64,000 nucleotides of DNA, taken from contig NZ_CP044310.1 in assembly GCF_009664365.1 (NCBI RefSeq), forward strand, positions 4,028,501 through 4,092,500, read 5' to 3'. This document shows, piece after piece, positions 1 to 8,288 of this stretch (position 1 is the stretch's first letter; every line of letters begins with the position of its first letter). The notes beneath the pieces were generated by a model. That model did not search any database. It was not told the DNA's origin and saw only the letters and a program-made list of their open reading frames with translations. A program made the translations under genes and the position numbers. The DNA is from Paenibacillus xylanilyticus (GTDB lineage: Bacteria; Bacillota; Bacilli; Paenibacillales; Paenibacillaceae).

Positions 1-56
1 AGCTTCTGCATCCATTCATCACGGCGCATTTCCTGCTTCTCTCTCGTCTGATTCAC
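1..56 (-). CDS. ABC transporter permease, N-terminal fragment
   Basis: Only the first 18 codons are inside the window; the gene runs off the left edge. It starts with GTG at 56, preceded by a strong GGAGGAGG site, and overlaps the TGA of the ATPase gene by two bases (GTGA), which shows translational coupling. The visible peptide is charged and hydrophilic, as expected for the cytoplasmic N-terminus of a BPD-type permease. Calling it a permease rests on operon position after a substrate-binding protein and an ATPase, not on its own sequence. Confidence 0.65.
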   Translation of the reverse strand, partial: MNQTREKQEMRRDEWMQK

Positions 57-847
57 CCGTTCTTCTCACCTCCTCCGGACTGTTCCAGTTCGCTCCATAA
101 CGCCTGAAAAAGCTCATTAAAACCTTCCTGTTCCCTTGCGTAGAAGGGCTGGGATTTCCGAATGGCTTCAGGAATGATAAACTCTTTCCGAATTCGTCCA
201 GGATTGCGATCCAGCACAATGACGCGGTCACTCACGGCAATCGCTTCAGACAGGTCATGTGTGACCAGCACCGAGGTTTTTCCCGTTTCCTTGAGCGTAT
301 CTGACACCAGATCCTCCAGCTGCAGCTTGGTCTGATAGTCCAGCGCAGAGAATGGCTCATCCAGAAGCAGCAAGGATGGATCAGTTGCTAGCGTCCGCAC
401 GAGCGCGACACGCTGCCTCATGCCCCCGGATAGTTCGGAAGGATATAAATTCTCAGTTCCACCAAGGCCCATCTCTGCAAGCAGCTCGCTTGTTCGTTTA
501 CGACTCCGTTCATCCAGCCTGCCCGTCAATTCAAGTCCGATCAGTGCATTGTCCAAAATGGTACGCCATGGAAACAGATAGTCCTGCTGCAGCATGTAGC
601 CAATCTGGGCAGAAGGACCTTCAACCAGTTTCCCTTTTACTTTCACCTCTCCCGCGGTCGGCGTGAGCAGCCCGGCGATAATGGACAACAATGTCGTTTT
701 GCCACACCCGCTCGGACCAACGAGACTGACAAATTCCCCTTGGTTAACCTGAAGGCTCAGGTCTTCGATGACCAATGAGGCTTCACGCTCATTGACATAC
801 ACTTGCGAAATCCCTTCCAGTTTAATCACCGTATCGGATTCAGGCAT
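53..847 (-). CDS. ABC transporter ATP-binding protein (SsuB/TauB/ThiZ type)
   Basis: This is the ATPase subunit of an ABC importer, acting on the cytoplasmic face of the membrane. The protein has 264 residues with Walker A GPSGCGKT near residues 44-51, the signature LSGGMRQR near the middle, and Walker B LLLLDEPFSALD followed by the switch histidine in THD. I chose the ATG at 847 because AAGGAAG lies about eight bases upstream; a GTG at 856 would sit directly on that site. The family is typical of nitrate, sulfonate, taurine or pyrimidine-precursor uptake. The gene is the second in a binding protein-ATPase-permease operon and overlaps the next gene. The substrate cannot be told from the ATPase. 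Confidence 0.92.
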   Translation of the reverse strand: MPESDTVIKLEGISQVYVNEREASLVIEDLSLQVNQGEFVSLVGPSGCGKTTLLSIIAGLLTPTAGEVKVKGKLVEGPSAQIGYMLQQDYLFPWRTILDNALIGLELTGRLDERSRKRTSELLAEMGLGGTENLYPSELSGGMRQRVALVRTLATDPSLLLLDEPFSALDYQTKLQLEDLVSDTLKETGKTSVLVTHDLSEAIAVSDRVIVLDRNPGRIRKEFIIPEAIRKSQPFYAREQEGFNELFQALWSELEQSGGGEKNG

Positions 848-875
848 GGCGATCACTTCCTTTCCTGAAAGCCTG

Positions 876-1880
876 TTACTTCACAGATGATGCTTGTTCC
901 GCATAGGTGTTGTCGACAATCGCTTTGGAATCCACCCGTTGTTCGAGTTCTCCAGCCGCACTCATGACGTCCAGCAGATTGTTCCATTCTTCATCGTCAA
1001 TAATCGGATCGGTTGCATACGTCCCCTGTTCCTTATAACGATGAATACTACTTACGAGAATGGATTGATCGATGTCTTTAAAGTAAGGGAGGATGACCTC
1101 GGCAATCTCTTCAGCCGAATGGGAATCTACCCAGACCTGCGCTTTGTGCAGCCCGTTCGTAAATTTCTGGACCATTTCCTTGTTGTCGTTGATGTAGCTT
1201 TGTTTCGTCATGAACACCGTATAAGGCAAATGTCCACTCTCCGTTCCAAACGATGCAACGACCTTCCCGCGGCCTTCCTGTTCAAAGATGGATGCCTGTG
1301 GTTCAAACAGCTGTACATAATCTCCTGTACCCGACGCAAATGCCGAAGCAATGTTGGCAAAATCGACATTTTGGATCAATTCCAGATCCTCCTGCGGATC
1401 AATGCCGTGTTTGTTCAACGTGAATTCTCCAGCCATTTGCGGCATCCCGCCTTTGCGTTGTCCGAGAAATGTACTCTGCTTCAGCTGATCCCAATCAAAG
1501 CTGCTTTCGGCATTCCGTGCAAACAAAAATGTACCGTCTGTCTGGGTTAGCTGGGCAAAGTTAATGACCGGATCTTCCGCTCCCTGCTGATAGACGTAGA
1601 TGGATGTCTCTGCTCCGACCAGGGCGATATCCACGGAGCCCGCGAGCAAGGCAGCCATCGTTTTGTCACCACCAGCCGTTGTCTGGATCTCGACCTCCAG
1701 CCCCTCTTCTTCAAAAAAGCCTTGGGCTACGGCCACATACTCCGGTGCGTAAAATACCGAACGCGTCACCTCGCCAATCGTAATTTTCGCTTCGTTTTTC
1801 TCTTGGTTGCAGCTCGTGAGCGCGACAATGATAATCAGCAATATAACGATGGCACGAATAAACCAGGGCGTGTATTTCAT
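876..1880 (-). CDS. ABC transporter substrate-binding lipoprotein (NMT1/THI5-like, SsuA family)
   Basis: This extracytoplasmic solute receptor begins with a lysine-containing N-terminus, a hydrophobic stretch and the lipobox LTSC with Cys24 as the lipidation site. The mature part carries the NMT1/THI5-like pattern: IGEVTRSVFYAPEYVAVAQGF early, then EEGLEVEI and an ALLAGSVDIALVG segment. Its 334 residues are normal for the family. It is the first gene of the importer operon and has an AAGGAGGG ribosome binding site. Known ligands of this family are aliphatic sulfonates, taurine, nitrate and the thiamine precursor HMP. The sequence does not decide among them, and no convincing TPP riboswitch precedes the gene. 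Confidence 0.88.
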   Translation of the reverse strand: MKYTPWFIRAIVILLIIIVALTSCNQEKNEAKITIGEVTRSVFYAPEYVAVAQGFFEEEGLEVEIQTTAGGDKTMAALLAGSVDIALVGAETSIYVYQQGAEDPVINFAQLTQTDGTFLFARNAESSFDWDQLKQSTFLGQRKGGMPQMAGEFTLNKHGIDPQEDLELIQNVDFANIASAFASGTGDYVQLFEPQASIFEQEGRGKVVASFGTESGHLPYTVFMTKQSYINDNKEMVQKFTNGLHKAQVWVDSHSAEEIAEVILPYFKDIDQSILVSSIHRYKEQGTYATDPIIDDEEWNNLLDVMSAAGELEQRVDSKAIVDNTYAEQASSVK

Positions 1881-1965
1881 GCTGTTTCCCTCCTTCGCTG
1901 GTTTCAGCAGTTTCTCTCTACTATGAATATGCCGCTGCCCATCAAAAGGTTAAGAACTTGCACAC

Positions 1966-1999
1966 CAAAAAAAGAGCCGGGCATATGCCCGGCTCTCTC
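1966..1999 (-). terminator. Rho-independent terminator of the M32 carboxypeptidase gene
   Basis: On the minus strand an AGAGCCGGGC stem pairs with GCCCGGCTCT around an ATAT loop and is followed by seven T. It lies about 30 bases past the carboxypeptidase stop codon and before the ABC importer operon, so it separates the two units. Confidence 0.9.
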
Positions 2000-2030
2000 T
2001 AGTACCTGCTTCGTATTATAAGATTTACAA

Positions 2031-3545
2031 CTACAGTTTATAAATCTCGGTATATTTGGCTTCCAGATAATCAGCCAGATAATCCGGGTTCAGCTCCTCA
2101 CCTGTCACAGCGAGAATCAATTCGGAAGGTGTACGGCTCTTGCCGTAACGATAAATCTTGTCCGTTAACCATTCCTTGATCGGTATCAGATTGCCTTCTG
2201 CAATATAAGCGTCAAACTCCGGCAGTTCCTGGCGCAGCGTATGTAGAATCTGAGCGGCATACATATTGCCGAGTGAATACGATGCAAAATAACCAAAATC
2301 GCCACCGGACCAGTGAACATCCTGAAGCACGCCTACGCCATCGTTTGGAGGAACAATCCCGAGATATTCTTTGTACTTGGCGTTCCAGGTTTCCGGCAAA
2401 TCCTTGACTTCCAGTCCCTCATTGAACAGCATTTTCTCAATCTCATAACGAATGATAATGTGCAGATTATACGTCAGCTCGTCTGCTTCAATTCGGATCA
2501 GCGAACTTTCGACGCGGTTGATCGCACGGTAGAAATCTTCCAGAGCTACTTCGCTCAATTGCGGAAAATGCTGCTGCAAGTCTTGATAATAGCGAGTCCA
2601 GAACGGACGACTGCGGCCAATCATATTTTCCCAGAGGCGGGACTGGGATTCATGAATCCCCATCGATGTTCCTTCTGCCAGCAGGGTACCTGCCAGACTT
2701 TCGTCAATATTTTGCTCATATAGAGCATGTCCACCTTCGTGCAAAGAACTGAATACCGCGCTCGTCACATCATCCTGCAAGTAATTCGTCGTGATTCGCA
2801 CATCTCCCGGATTAAGTCCTGTCGCGAACGGATGAACACTCTCATCCAGTCTTCCGGCATCAAAGTCATAACCCATCTGTCCCAAAATGAACAAACTGAA
2901 TTTTTCCTGTTGCTCCGTATTAAACAGCTGGTTTAAGAACTCCGTATTCGGCTTGTTTTCGGAAGCATTGATCTTTTCCTGCAGCGGCACCAAGCGTGCT
3001 TTCAACCGGGCAAATACCGCATCTACCTTCTCTACGGTCAGATCCGGCTCGTACATATCAAGCAGCGTATCATAGCGTGTGTCTTTCACACCCCAGTAGT
3101 CGATGAACTCCTGTTTGAGTTTCACGATCTCTGTCAAATACGGGGAAAAGCCTTCAAAATCGCTATTATGCTTGGCATCTTCCCATGCCGTTTCCGATTT
3201 GGCCGTAAGCACCGTATATGCTTGAACCTTCTCAGGCGGGACGGATTGGCTCCGATCGTATTCCTTTTTGCATTCCAATACCAGGCGGCGATTTATATCA
3301 TCCAGTTGATTCAACACCTCTGGTTTGGTCAACGTGTCCAAATAGGTTTTCATCTCATCCGAAGTTTGAAGCTTGAACGCTTCGGTAGATAACATGCCGA
3401 TCGTTTCCGAACGAGTCGGAACGCCTTTCTTCGGCGCACCCGTGCGCAGATCCCAATGAAGCAAACCAATGGCTTCGTGATAACTTTTGATTTTGCTGGC
3501 CAAATTAAGGAATGATTCTAGATGTTTCAGGGTTTGTTCTTCCAT
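2031..3545 (-). CDS. M32 family metallocarboxypeptidase (carboxypeptidase Taq type)
   Basis: This 504-residue zinc carboxypeptidase is a full-length member of the M32 family, which removes C-terminal residues from peptides in the cytoplasm. The HEXXH zinc site is HEGGH at residues 269-273, followed about 30 residues later by the helix carrying the third ligand (GIHESQSRLWEN). Other family blocks are visible, including HPFATGLNPGDVRITTNY before the active site and the HWSGGDFGYFASYSLGNMYAAQ region near the C-terminus. It appears to be a single-gene unit with its own downstream terminator. The start is preceded by a GAGAGG-like site. Identification is confident; a specific physiological substrate is not known. 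Confidence 0.95.
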   Translation of the reverse strand: MEEQTLKHLESFLNLASKIKSYHEAIGLLHWDLRTGAPKKGVPTRSETIGMLSTEAFKLQTSDEMKTYLDTLTKPEVLNQLDDINRRLVLECKKEYDRSQSVPPEKVQAYTVLTAKSETAWEDAKHNSDFEGFSPYLTEIVKLKQEFIDYWGVKDTRYDTLLDMYEPDLTVEKVDAVFARLKARLVPLQEKINASENKPNTEFLNQLFNTEQQEKFSLFILGQMGYDFDAGRLDESVHPFATGLNPGDVRITTNYLQDDVTSAVFSSLHEGGHALYEQNIDESLAGTLLAEGTSMGIHESQSRLWENMIGRSRPFWTRYYQDLQQHFPQLSEVALEDFYRAINRVESSLIRIEADELTYNLHIIIRYEIEKMLFNEGLEVKDLPETWNAKYKEYLGIVPPNDGVGVLQDVHWSGGDFGYFASYSLGNMYAAQILHTLRQELPEFDAYIAEGNLIPIKEWLTDKIYRYGKSRTPSELILAVTGEELNPDYLADYLEAKYTEIYKL

Positions 3546-3766
3546 TGTTATCGTTCACCTCTCCAAAAAAAGTTTAGACTCCCTATTGATGATACTTTTT
3601 GCAATGCGTATAATCAACTTTTAACAGAGGTAAATGGCATGATTCTTATTTATAAGATATCATGCCCTTTGCTGAGCGTGGTATAATTGAGAGCAGGGCG
3701 TAGGACAAGCTGCATACCGATGCAAGCTGTCGTGCTCATCGTATTGGATAACAGGAGGCAATGGAC

Positions 3767-4342
3767 ATGAACAACATTCAAGAGATTTTGGCGTACAACA
3801 AATCATTTGTCGAGACAAAAGAATACGAAAAGTATACGGCCGGAAAGTTTCCAACCAAAAAAATGGCAATTATCACATGCATGGACACCCGTCTGGTGGA
3901 ACTGCTGCCTAAAGCGATGAACCTGAAGAACGGTGAGGTTAAAATCCTTAAAACGGCGGGTGCCATTATCTCTCAACCTTTCGGTTCTGTTATGCGAAGC
4001 GTGCTTGTAGCTATTTATGAGCTCGGGGCAGACGAAGTTGTTGTTGTCGGTCACACCGAGTGCGGTATGGCATCCTTGCAAGCAGACACCATGATTGGCC
4101 ACATGGTTGACCGCGGTGTATCCAAAGAAGTCATAAATGCTCTGGACAACTCCGGAATCAATTTGCAAAATTGGCTTCGAGGGTTTAACAGTGTTGATGA
4201 AGGGGTAAAACACACTGTAGGAGTCATCAAAAATCATCCCCTGTTTCCACAGGGAGTACCCGTTCACGGCATGATTATTGATTCCTCTACAGGCCAGCTT
4301 GAGCTTGTAGTCGAAGGGTACGAGCAACAGGCATCTCTCTAA
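3767..4342 (+). CDS. Beta-class carbonic anhydrase
   Basis: The enzyme interconverts CO2 and bicarbonate in the cytoplasm. The zinc site of the beta class is complete: Cys38 with the Asp40-Arg42 dyad in CMDTR, and His96 and Cys99 in HTECG. The protein has 191 residues, in the range of the short bacterial beta-CA (clade resembling YtiB/YvdA-type enzymes). I chose ATG 3767 rather than ATG 3761, because the AGGAGG at 3753 is only two bases from the upstream ATG but eight from this one. The gene stands alone with its own terminator immediately downstream. Confidence 0.95.
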   Translation: MNNIQEILAYNKSFVETKEYEKYTAGKFPTKKMAIITCMDTRLVELLPKAMNLKNGEVKILKTAGAIISQPFGSVMRSVLVAIYELGADEVVVVGHTECGMASLQADTMIGHMVDRGVSKEVINALDNSGINLQNWLRGFNSVDEGVKHTVGVIKNHPLFPQGVPVHGMIIDSSTGQLELVVEGYEQQASL

Positions 4343-4352
4343 ATGGTTTTGG

Positions 4353-4386
4353 GTGCGGACCTCAGGGTCCGCACTCTTTTTTTGTC
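4353..4386 (+). terminator. Terminator of the carbonic anhydrase gene
   Basis: GTGCGGACC pairs with GGTCCGCAC around a short TCA-containing loop and is followed by TCTTTTTTT, about ten bases after the stop codon. Confidence 0.92.
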
Positions 4387-4517
4387 TAAATTGAGGCAGT
4401 TATGCTGTCAGGTTGTCAAACCATACAGTTTCAGTGTACACTTTTTATGAAAGCGGTCATTGATGGCAATATCCATTGTTTTCACTGGCCCAGCCCTAAT
4501 ATTAAGGAGACATGTGC

Positions 4518-5084
4518 ATGAACATACTTTCCTACGGATTGCTCGGGCTGCTTACCCGCGAGGAGTCGTCTGGTTACGATCTGATGCTGAAGATTCAGCC
4601 TCATTGGCAAGCCAAACACAGTCAGATCTATCCGCTCCTGTCCAAGATGGAAAATGATGAACTACTATCTTCCCGCTGGGTGCAACAGTCTGACAAACCG
4701 GACAAAAAAATGTATGCAGTCACGGAAAAAGGTATCGAGAAATTGCTCGGCTGGATGATTACTCCTGTTACTGCTCCGGTAACACGTGACGAGTTCAATT
4801 TGCGTATTTTATGTGTCGGCATAGCCGAAGATGGAAGCATGAGACGCATTCTGAATGAGCGCAAAAACTGGTTTATGGAGCGCATCCGATATTTCGAGGA
4901 TCTGAAGTCCCGCATCCCTCAGGATAACCTCCGCGTAGGCAGCCGGGAATTTGGGAGCTACATTCTGGTTCAAAAGGGATTAATGAATGCCCAGACCGGC
5001 CTGGAATGGTGCAACTGGGTGACCCAGCTGCTGGATGGTCAGGCAGCCATTCAGGACCCTTGTCCGATTATTTCGGAAAATTAA
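4518..5084 (+). CDS. PadR family transcriptional regulator
   Basis: The N-terminal winged helix-turn-helix is clear: a short hydrophobic start (ILSYGLLGLL), then SGYDLMLKI, HSQIYPLLSKME and the wing with KKMYAVTEKG near residues 60-70. A C-terminal Vir-like helical dimerisation part follows, typical of the longer (about 180-residue) PadR class. Members bind palindromic operators and often respond to phenolic compounds or drugs, but the ligand here is unknown. I chose ATG 4518 over ATG 4512 because AAGGAG lies eight bases before it. No obvious target gene is adjacent; the next gene downstream encodes a secreted glycine-rich protein. Confidence 0.88.
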   Translation: MNILSYGLLGLLTREESSGYDLMLKIQPHWQAKHSQIYPLLSKMENDELLSSRWVQQSDKPDKKMYAVTEKGIEKLLGWMITPVTAPVTRDEFNLRILCVGIAEDGSMRRILNERKNWFMERIRYFEDLKSRIPQDNLRVGSREFGSYILVQKGLMNAQTGLEWCNWVTQLLDGQAAIQDPCPIISEN

Positions 5085-5184
5085 TAAAAATTTGAAACGT
5101 TCCTGCTTTTAGACCGTATTACATGAGTAAGGCCCATTTTTAGGGTTGATCACACAATTTAATCGGGGGGTTACGATCTTTACA

Positions 5185-5685
5185 ATGAAGAAAAAATTTG
5201 GAATTAAACATCTGATGATGGTTTTTATGGCTTTCACTCTGTTGTTCGCAACAGTTGGCGTAGCAAATCCGGATTCTGCTGACGCAAGACGTGGTGGCGG
5301 TTTCAAATCAGGCACAAAGAGTTATACCAATACACCTAAGAAATCCGACAACAATGTGAGTCAGTCCAACTCGAACAACAACTCGGGTACAGGTGCAGCT
5401 GCAACTAACCGTGGCGGATTCTTCGGCGGTGGCGGCGGATTCATGAAAGGCATGATGCTGGGTGGTCTGGCCGGTATGATGTTCGGCGGATTGTTCGGTG
5501 GTATGGGAGCTCTTGGTAACATCCTTGGATTGCTTGTAAACGTGGCTGCGATCATGCTGATCGTTATGCTGGCAATGGCACTCTTCAGAGCCATTGCGAA
5601 TCGCCGTAAACCGGCTGCAGATGGTCGTTATGACCGTCGCAACGATCGTGATGATGATGACCGCAACAGAAACGGACGGTACTAA
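5185..5685 (+). CDS. Small glycine-rich membrane protein, Tim44-like/YxcD-neighbour type
   Basis: The 166-residue product starts with MKKK and a long hydrophobic signal or anchor segment ending near VGVANPDSADA. A basic, Ser/Asn-rich stretch (ARRGGGFKSG) follows, then a very glycine- and methionine-rich segment (GGGGGFMKGMMLGG), then a hydrophobic helix (LLVNVAAIMLIVMLAMALF) and a tail of Arg/Asp repeats. This layout resembles the N-terminal half of bacterial proteins annotated as Tim44-like, without the Tim44 domain itself; that comparison is an inference. The ribosome binding site is weak and rather distant (GGGGGG about 14 bases upstream). The YxcD-like gene follows six bases after the stop, so they are probably coexpressed. 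No function can be assigned. Confidence 0.75.
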   Translation: MKKKFGIKHLMMVFMAFTLLFATVGVANPDSADARRGGGFKSGTKSYTNTPKKSDNNVSQSNSNNNSGTGAAATNRGGFFGGGGGFMKGMMLGGLAGMMFGGLFGGMGALGNILGLLVNVAAIMLIVMLAMALFRAIANRRKPAADGRYDRRNDRDDDDRNRNGRY

Positions 5686-5690
5686 TCATT

Positions 5691-5969
5691 ATGGTTCTAA
5701 GCATGGATGAGATTGTTAATGCAATCTGTCTTCACATGGCTGAACGCAAAGGTGTGCGCCCGACCGATGTCAATGTTGAACTGAGCTGGGAAGAAGATAC
5801 GGGATACTCCGCGGAAGTCTGGATTCAAGGCCGTAGTCAATACTTGGTTGAATCCAACATGATAGAAGCGATCCTGCGCTACCTGCACAGTGAATACAAC
5901 ATCCGGGCTTACCGTGAAAACGTCAGACTTGATCTGGACGAAGAAATTACAGCCATTGTGAATCAATAA
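5691..5969 (+). CDS. YxcD-like protein (DUF2653 family)
   Basis: This 92-residue cytoplasmic protein resembles Bacillus YxcD: an N-terminal helix (DEIVNAICLHMAERKGVRPTD), a beta region with VELSWEEDTGYSAEVW, and a helical segment ending LRYLHSEYNIRA. No catalytic motif is visible. It follows the glycine-rich membrane protein gene by only a few bases. A second in-frame ATG at 5703 is possible; neither has a strong Shine-Dalgarno, although ACGGACGG sits upstream of 5691. The family function is unknown to me, so the name only records similarity from memory. Confidence 0.75.
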   Translation: MVLSMDEIVNAICLHMAERKGVRPTDVNVELSWEEDTGYSAEVWIQGRSQYLVESNMIEAILRYLHSEYNIRAYRENVRLDLDEEITAIVNQ

Positions 5970-6002
5970 TCAAATCAATTAATTAGTTGCGGATGAATTG
6001 TT

Positions 6003-6056
6003 AAAGGGCCGTCTCCCTAATGTCATTGACATTAGTGGAGACGGCCCTTTTGTTTA
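6003..6056 (+). terminator. Strong terminator, probably shared by converging genes
   Basis: AAAGGGCCGTCTCC pairs with GGAGACGGCCCTTTT, with an inner stem CTAATGTC/GACATTAG, and is followed by TTTTGTTT on the plus strand. The stem exceeds 20 base pairs. It lies between the YxcD-like gene and tyrS, which converge. The T-run favours use on the plus strand. Confidence 0.9.
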
Positions 6057-6070
6057 CCTTGGGAATGATG

Positions 6071-6117
6071 AATATCCTGGGAATGTAAACTTACGTTGTT
6101 CTTCCCAAGATATTCGT
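6071..6117. repeat. Inverted repeat downstream of tyrS
   Basis: GAATATCCTGGGAA and TTCCCAAGATATTC form a 14-bp stem with one mismatch (G-U pairable in one RNA strand) around an 18-nt spacer. There is no T-run, so this is not a standard terminator by itself. It sits just past the tyrS stop codon and may stabilise or end that transcript. Confidence 0.55.
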
Positions 6118-6131
6118 GATACGGTACGTTC

Positions 6132-7400
6132 CTACTTCAATTTCACAAGGCTGTAGTTCTTCTTGCCTTTACGAATAATGATGAACTTGCCACCAATCGC
6201 ATGCTCTGCAGACACTGTGAATTCCAGCTCTGTAATCTTCTCTCCGTTCATAGAGATCGCACCTTTGGTGACATCCTCACGCGCTTGGCGTTTGGATGGC
6301 TCAAGGCCCAGATCAACCAGCCAGTCCACGATGTTTTTGGCTTCGCCGTCTGTTTCAAACGTAGGCATTTCCTTGAAGCCCTGCTCGATCTCATCTGCTG
6401 TCAGGGAGCGAATATCTCCACTGAAGAGCGCAGCGGTAATCCGTTTAGCTTGCTCCAGCATCTCATCGCCGTGAACGAATTTTGTCATTTCTTCGGCGAG
6501 TGCCTTCTGTGCTTCACGTTTGTGCGGCTCGGTCTCAACCTTTTCAGCCAAAGCTTCAATTTCCTCTTTGCTCAGGAAGGTGAAGTATTTCAGGTATTTG
6601 ATGACATCACGATCATCCGTATTCGCCCAGAACTGGTAGAATTCAAATGGTGTCGTTTTGTCCGGATCCAACCAGATCGCACCGCCCGCGGTTTTACCGA
6701 ATTTCGTTCCATCGGCTTTGAGCATCAGAGGGATCGTCAGCCCGTAAGCTCTTGCTTCAGACCCTTCTTTCTTGCGGATGAGGTCCAGACCACTTGTGAT
6801 ATTCCCCCATTGATCGGAGCCACCGATCTGCAGCTGTACATCCTCGTTTTGGAACAGGTGATGGTAATCCAGAGACTGCAGGATCTGGTAGGAAAACTCG
6901 GTGAACGAGATTCCGCCTTCCAGTCTGCTCGCCACCACATCTTTTGCCAGCATCGTGTTAAGATTGAAGTTTTTCCCGTAATCACGCAAAAACTCAATGA
7001 CGTTAATTTGATGTGTCCAGTCGTAGTTGTTCACCATGCGAACCTGGTTGTCGCCTTCGGTTACAAACAATTTTTTCATCTGTGCTGTCAGCTTATTGAC
7101 GTTCTCTTGGACCTGTTCCAGGGTTTGCAGCGAACGCTCAGATTGACGTCCACTTGGGTCACCAATTGTACCCGTTGCTCCCCCAATCAGGATCACTGGA
7201 CGATGTCCCGCAAGTTGAAAACGTTTCAGCATCATGAACGGAATCAGGTGACCGATGTGCATACTGTCTCCAGTAGGGTCAACTCCACAGTACAAGGAGA
7301 TCGACTTGGTTTCCGTCAGCTCACGCAGCCCCTCCGCATCCGTCTGTTGGTTTATGGCGTCACGCCATTCAAGTTCATCAATAATATTCAACCCAAACAA
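6132..7400 (-). CDS. tyrS: Tyrosyl-tRNA synthetase (TyrS type)
   Basis: This class I aminoacyl-tRNA synthetase joins tyrosine to tRNA-Tyr. The HIGH motif is at residues 48-51, preceded by YCGVDPTGDSMHIGH. The KMSKS-equivalent is KFGKT near residue 231, and tyrosine-binding residues sit in SYQILQSLDY and GGSDQWGN. A C-terminal S4 RNA-binding domain starts around residue 355 (EAKNIVDWLVDLGLEPSKRQ). The 422-residue length is normal. Expression is controlled by the tyrosine T-box leader directly upstream, described separately. This is the TyrS form common in Bacilli, not the TyrZ form, judged by the KFGKT motif and the T-box. Confidence 0.97.
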   Translation of the reverse strand: MFGLNIIDELEWRDAINQQTDAEGLRELTETKSISLYCGVDPTGDSMHIGHLIPFMMLKRFQLAGHRPVILIGGATGTIGDPSGRQSERSLQTLEQVQENVNKLTAQMKKLFVTEGDNQVRMVNNYDWTHQINVIEFLRDYGKNFNLNTMLAKDVVASRLEGGISFTEFSYQILQSLDYHHLFQNEDVQLQIGGSDQWGNITSGLDLIRKKEGSEARAYGLTIPLMLKADGTKFGKTAGGAIWLDPDKTTPFEFYQFWANTDDRDVIKYLKYFTFLSKEEIEALAEKVETEPHKREAQKALAEEMTKFVHGDEMLEQAKRITAALFSGDIRSLTADEIEQGFKEMPTFETDGEAKNIVDWLVDLGLEPSKRQAREDVTKGAISMNGEKITELEFTVSAEHAIGGKFIIIRKGKKNYSLVKLK

Positions 7401-7481
7401 CCCCTTTCTCTTCTAATCGTTTTTCAGTCATGGACTACGTTAATGGTCAAAAATACAGGTGGGAGCAGCTTTTTTGGACAC

Positions 7482-7735
7482 AAAAAAATCGCCTCCTTGT
7501 CTTCATTAGACATAGGGACGATTATCATAACCGTGGTACCACCCAACTTGCATGAATAGATGCTTACACATCATCCATACCGCTTTTGGCAATATATCGT
7601 TTGCCCATTCCGCTTGGCATTACCCAAGTACTCCAGAGTGTAATTCGCAGCCCTTGTATGTATCAGGTTTCATCAACCCCTGACTTTCTGTAACAGGGAC
7701 AAAGCCGCTACTGCGCTCCATCAACGTAATTCATG
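7482..7735 (-). promoter_or_regulatory. Tyrosine T-box riboswitch leader of tyrS
   Basis: Reading the minus strand, the conserved T-box core TGGGTGGTACCACGG is at 7529-7546, preceded by the AAGT that completes the consensus. Stem I begins near 7725 with an AGTA-containing segment (GCGCAGTAGCGG). A candidate specifier codon TAC (Tyr) lies in the 3' side of stem I at 7640-7642 (GAATTACACTCTGG). A terminator hairpin (AATCG...CGATT followed by seven T) occupies 7482-7523 and shares sequence with the antiterminator. Uncharged tRNA-Tyr is expected to stabilise the antiterminator and switch on tyrS. The T-box class is certain; the exact specifier alignment is my reading. Confidence 0.93.
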
Positions 7736-7741
7736 TATTAG

Positions 7742-7769
7742 ATTATAGCCAGTATAGCCGAACGTTCAA
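7742..7769 (-). promoter_or_regulatory. SigmaA-type promoter of the tyrS leader
   Basis: On the minus strand TTGAAC, a 16-base spacer and TATAAT end just upstream of the T-box stem I. The position fits a transcript that contains the complete riboswitch. Confidence 0.7.
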
Positions 7770-7832
7770 TCCATTGCAAGAGCCTGTATTTAATCTGCTC
7801 ACCTTACTTCAAAAGAGACTCTGACCTTTATA

Positions 7833-8288
7833 CTATACCTCTATATTCAGCTTCCTATGATAATACGTGTACGCCTTCTCCGCAATCTGATCCTCGTTAT
7901 CCCACAATTGCTGATCCAGAGTATCTAACCTTAGTTCCTCTTCTGTCGTGAGTAAATGGGGAATGTCCCATAATGCTGTCAGCCGTTCATCATCCGCCAA
8001 ATGCTCGATCAAGCGATACTGCTCTTGAATATTACCCAGCACTTGGTTCGCACCAATCGTATGTAATGCCCGCAAAACATGAAGATATGCTTCTTCTCCC
8101 CAGTTGCAGAAAAATTGAATAAACCCACCGTTAAATACGTCTACTTCCAACAGCCATAGGGCTGCAATTTCCTGCTCCTCGGATGTTAATCCCGACCATC
8201 CCTGTTCCTGTTTGTTCTTTTTGTCTACAAACTTCAACGCATAATCATACCATACATCATGAATATCTTGATTAGTCACGCCCTTCAT
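7833..8288 (-). CDS. DMP19 family protein (DUF4375)
   Basis: The 151-residue protein contains the family hallmark DVFNGGFIQFFCNWGEEA in its first half, followed by a helical region (LHVLRALHTIGANQVLGNIQE). DMP19-type proteins are small and helical; the founding member has been described as a DNA mimic, but the motif alone does not show that role here. Its ATG overlaps the stop of the preceding gene (ATGA), and a GGGGAAAGGG site lies upstream, so the two are translationally coupled. The function in this organism is unknown. Confidence 0.8.
   Translation of the reverse strand: MKGVTNQDIHDVWYDYALKFVDKKNKQEQGWSGLTSEEQEIAALWLLEVDVFNGGFIQFFCNWGEEAYLHVLRALHTIGANQVLGNIQEQYRLIEHLADDERLTALWDIPHLLTTEEELRLDTLDQQLWDNEDQIAEKAYTYYHRKLNIEV

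Noticed and set aside
894..1550. Long plus-strand ORF opposite the substrate-binding protein
   Set aside because: Shadow of the lipoprotein gene; composition is not protein-like.
1881..1965. Possible TPP riboswitch before the NMT1-type binding protein
   Set aside because: The 3' part contains CCAGCGAAGG like a TPP element, but the essential CTGAGA box and the rest of the fold are missing, and the region is too short.
6201..7559. Long plus-strand ORF of 452 codons opposite tyrS
   Set aside because: It is antisense to a clear synthetase gene and has no family motif; it is a shadow of the real coding strand.
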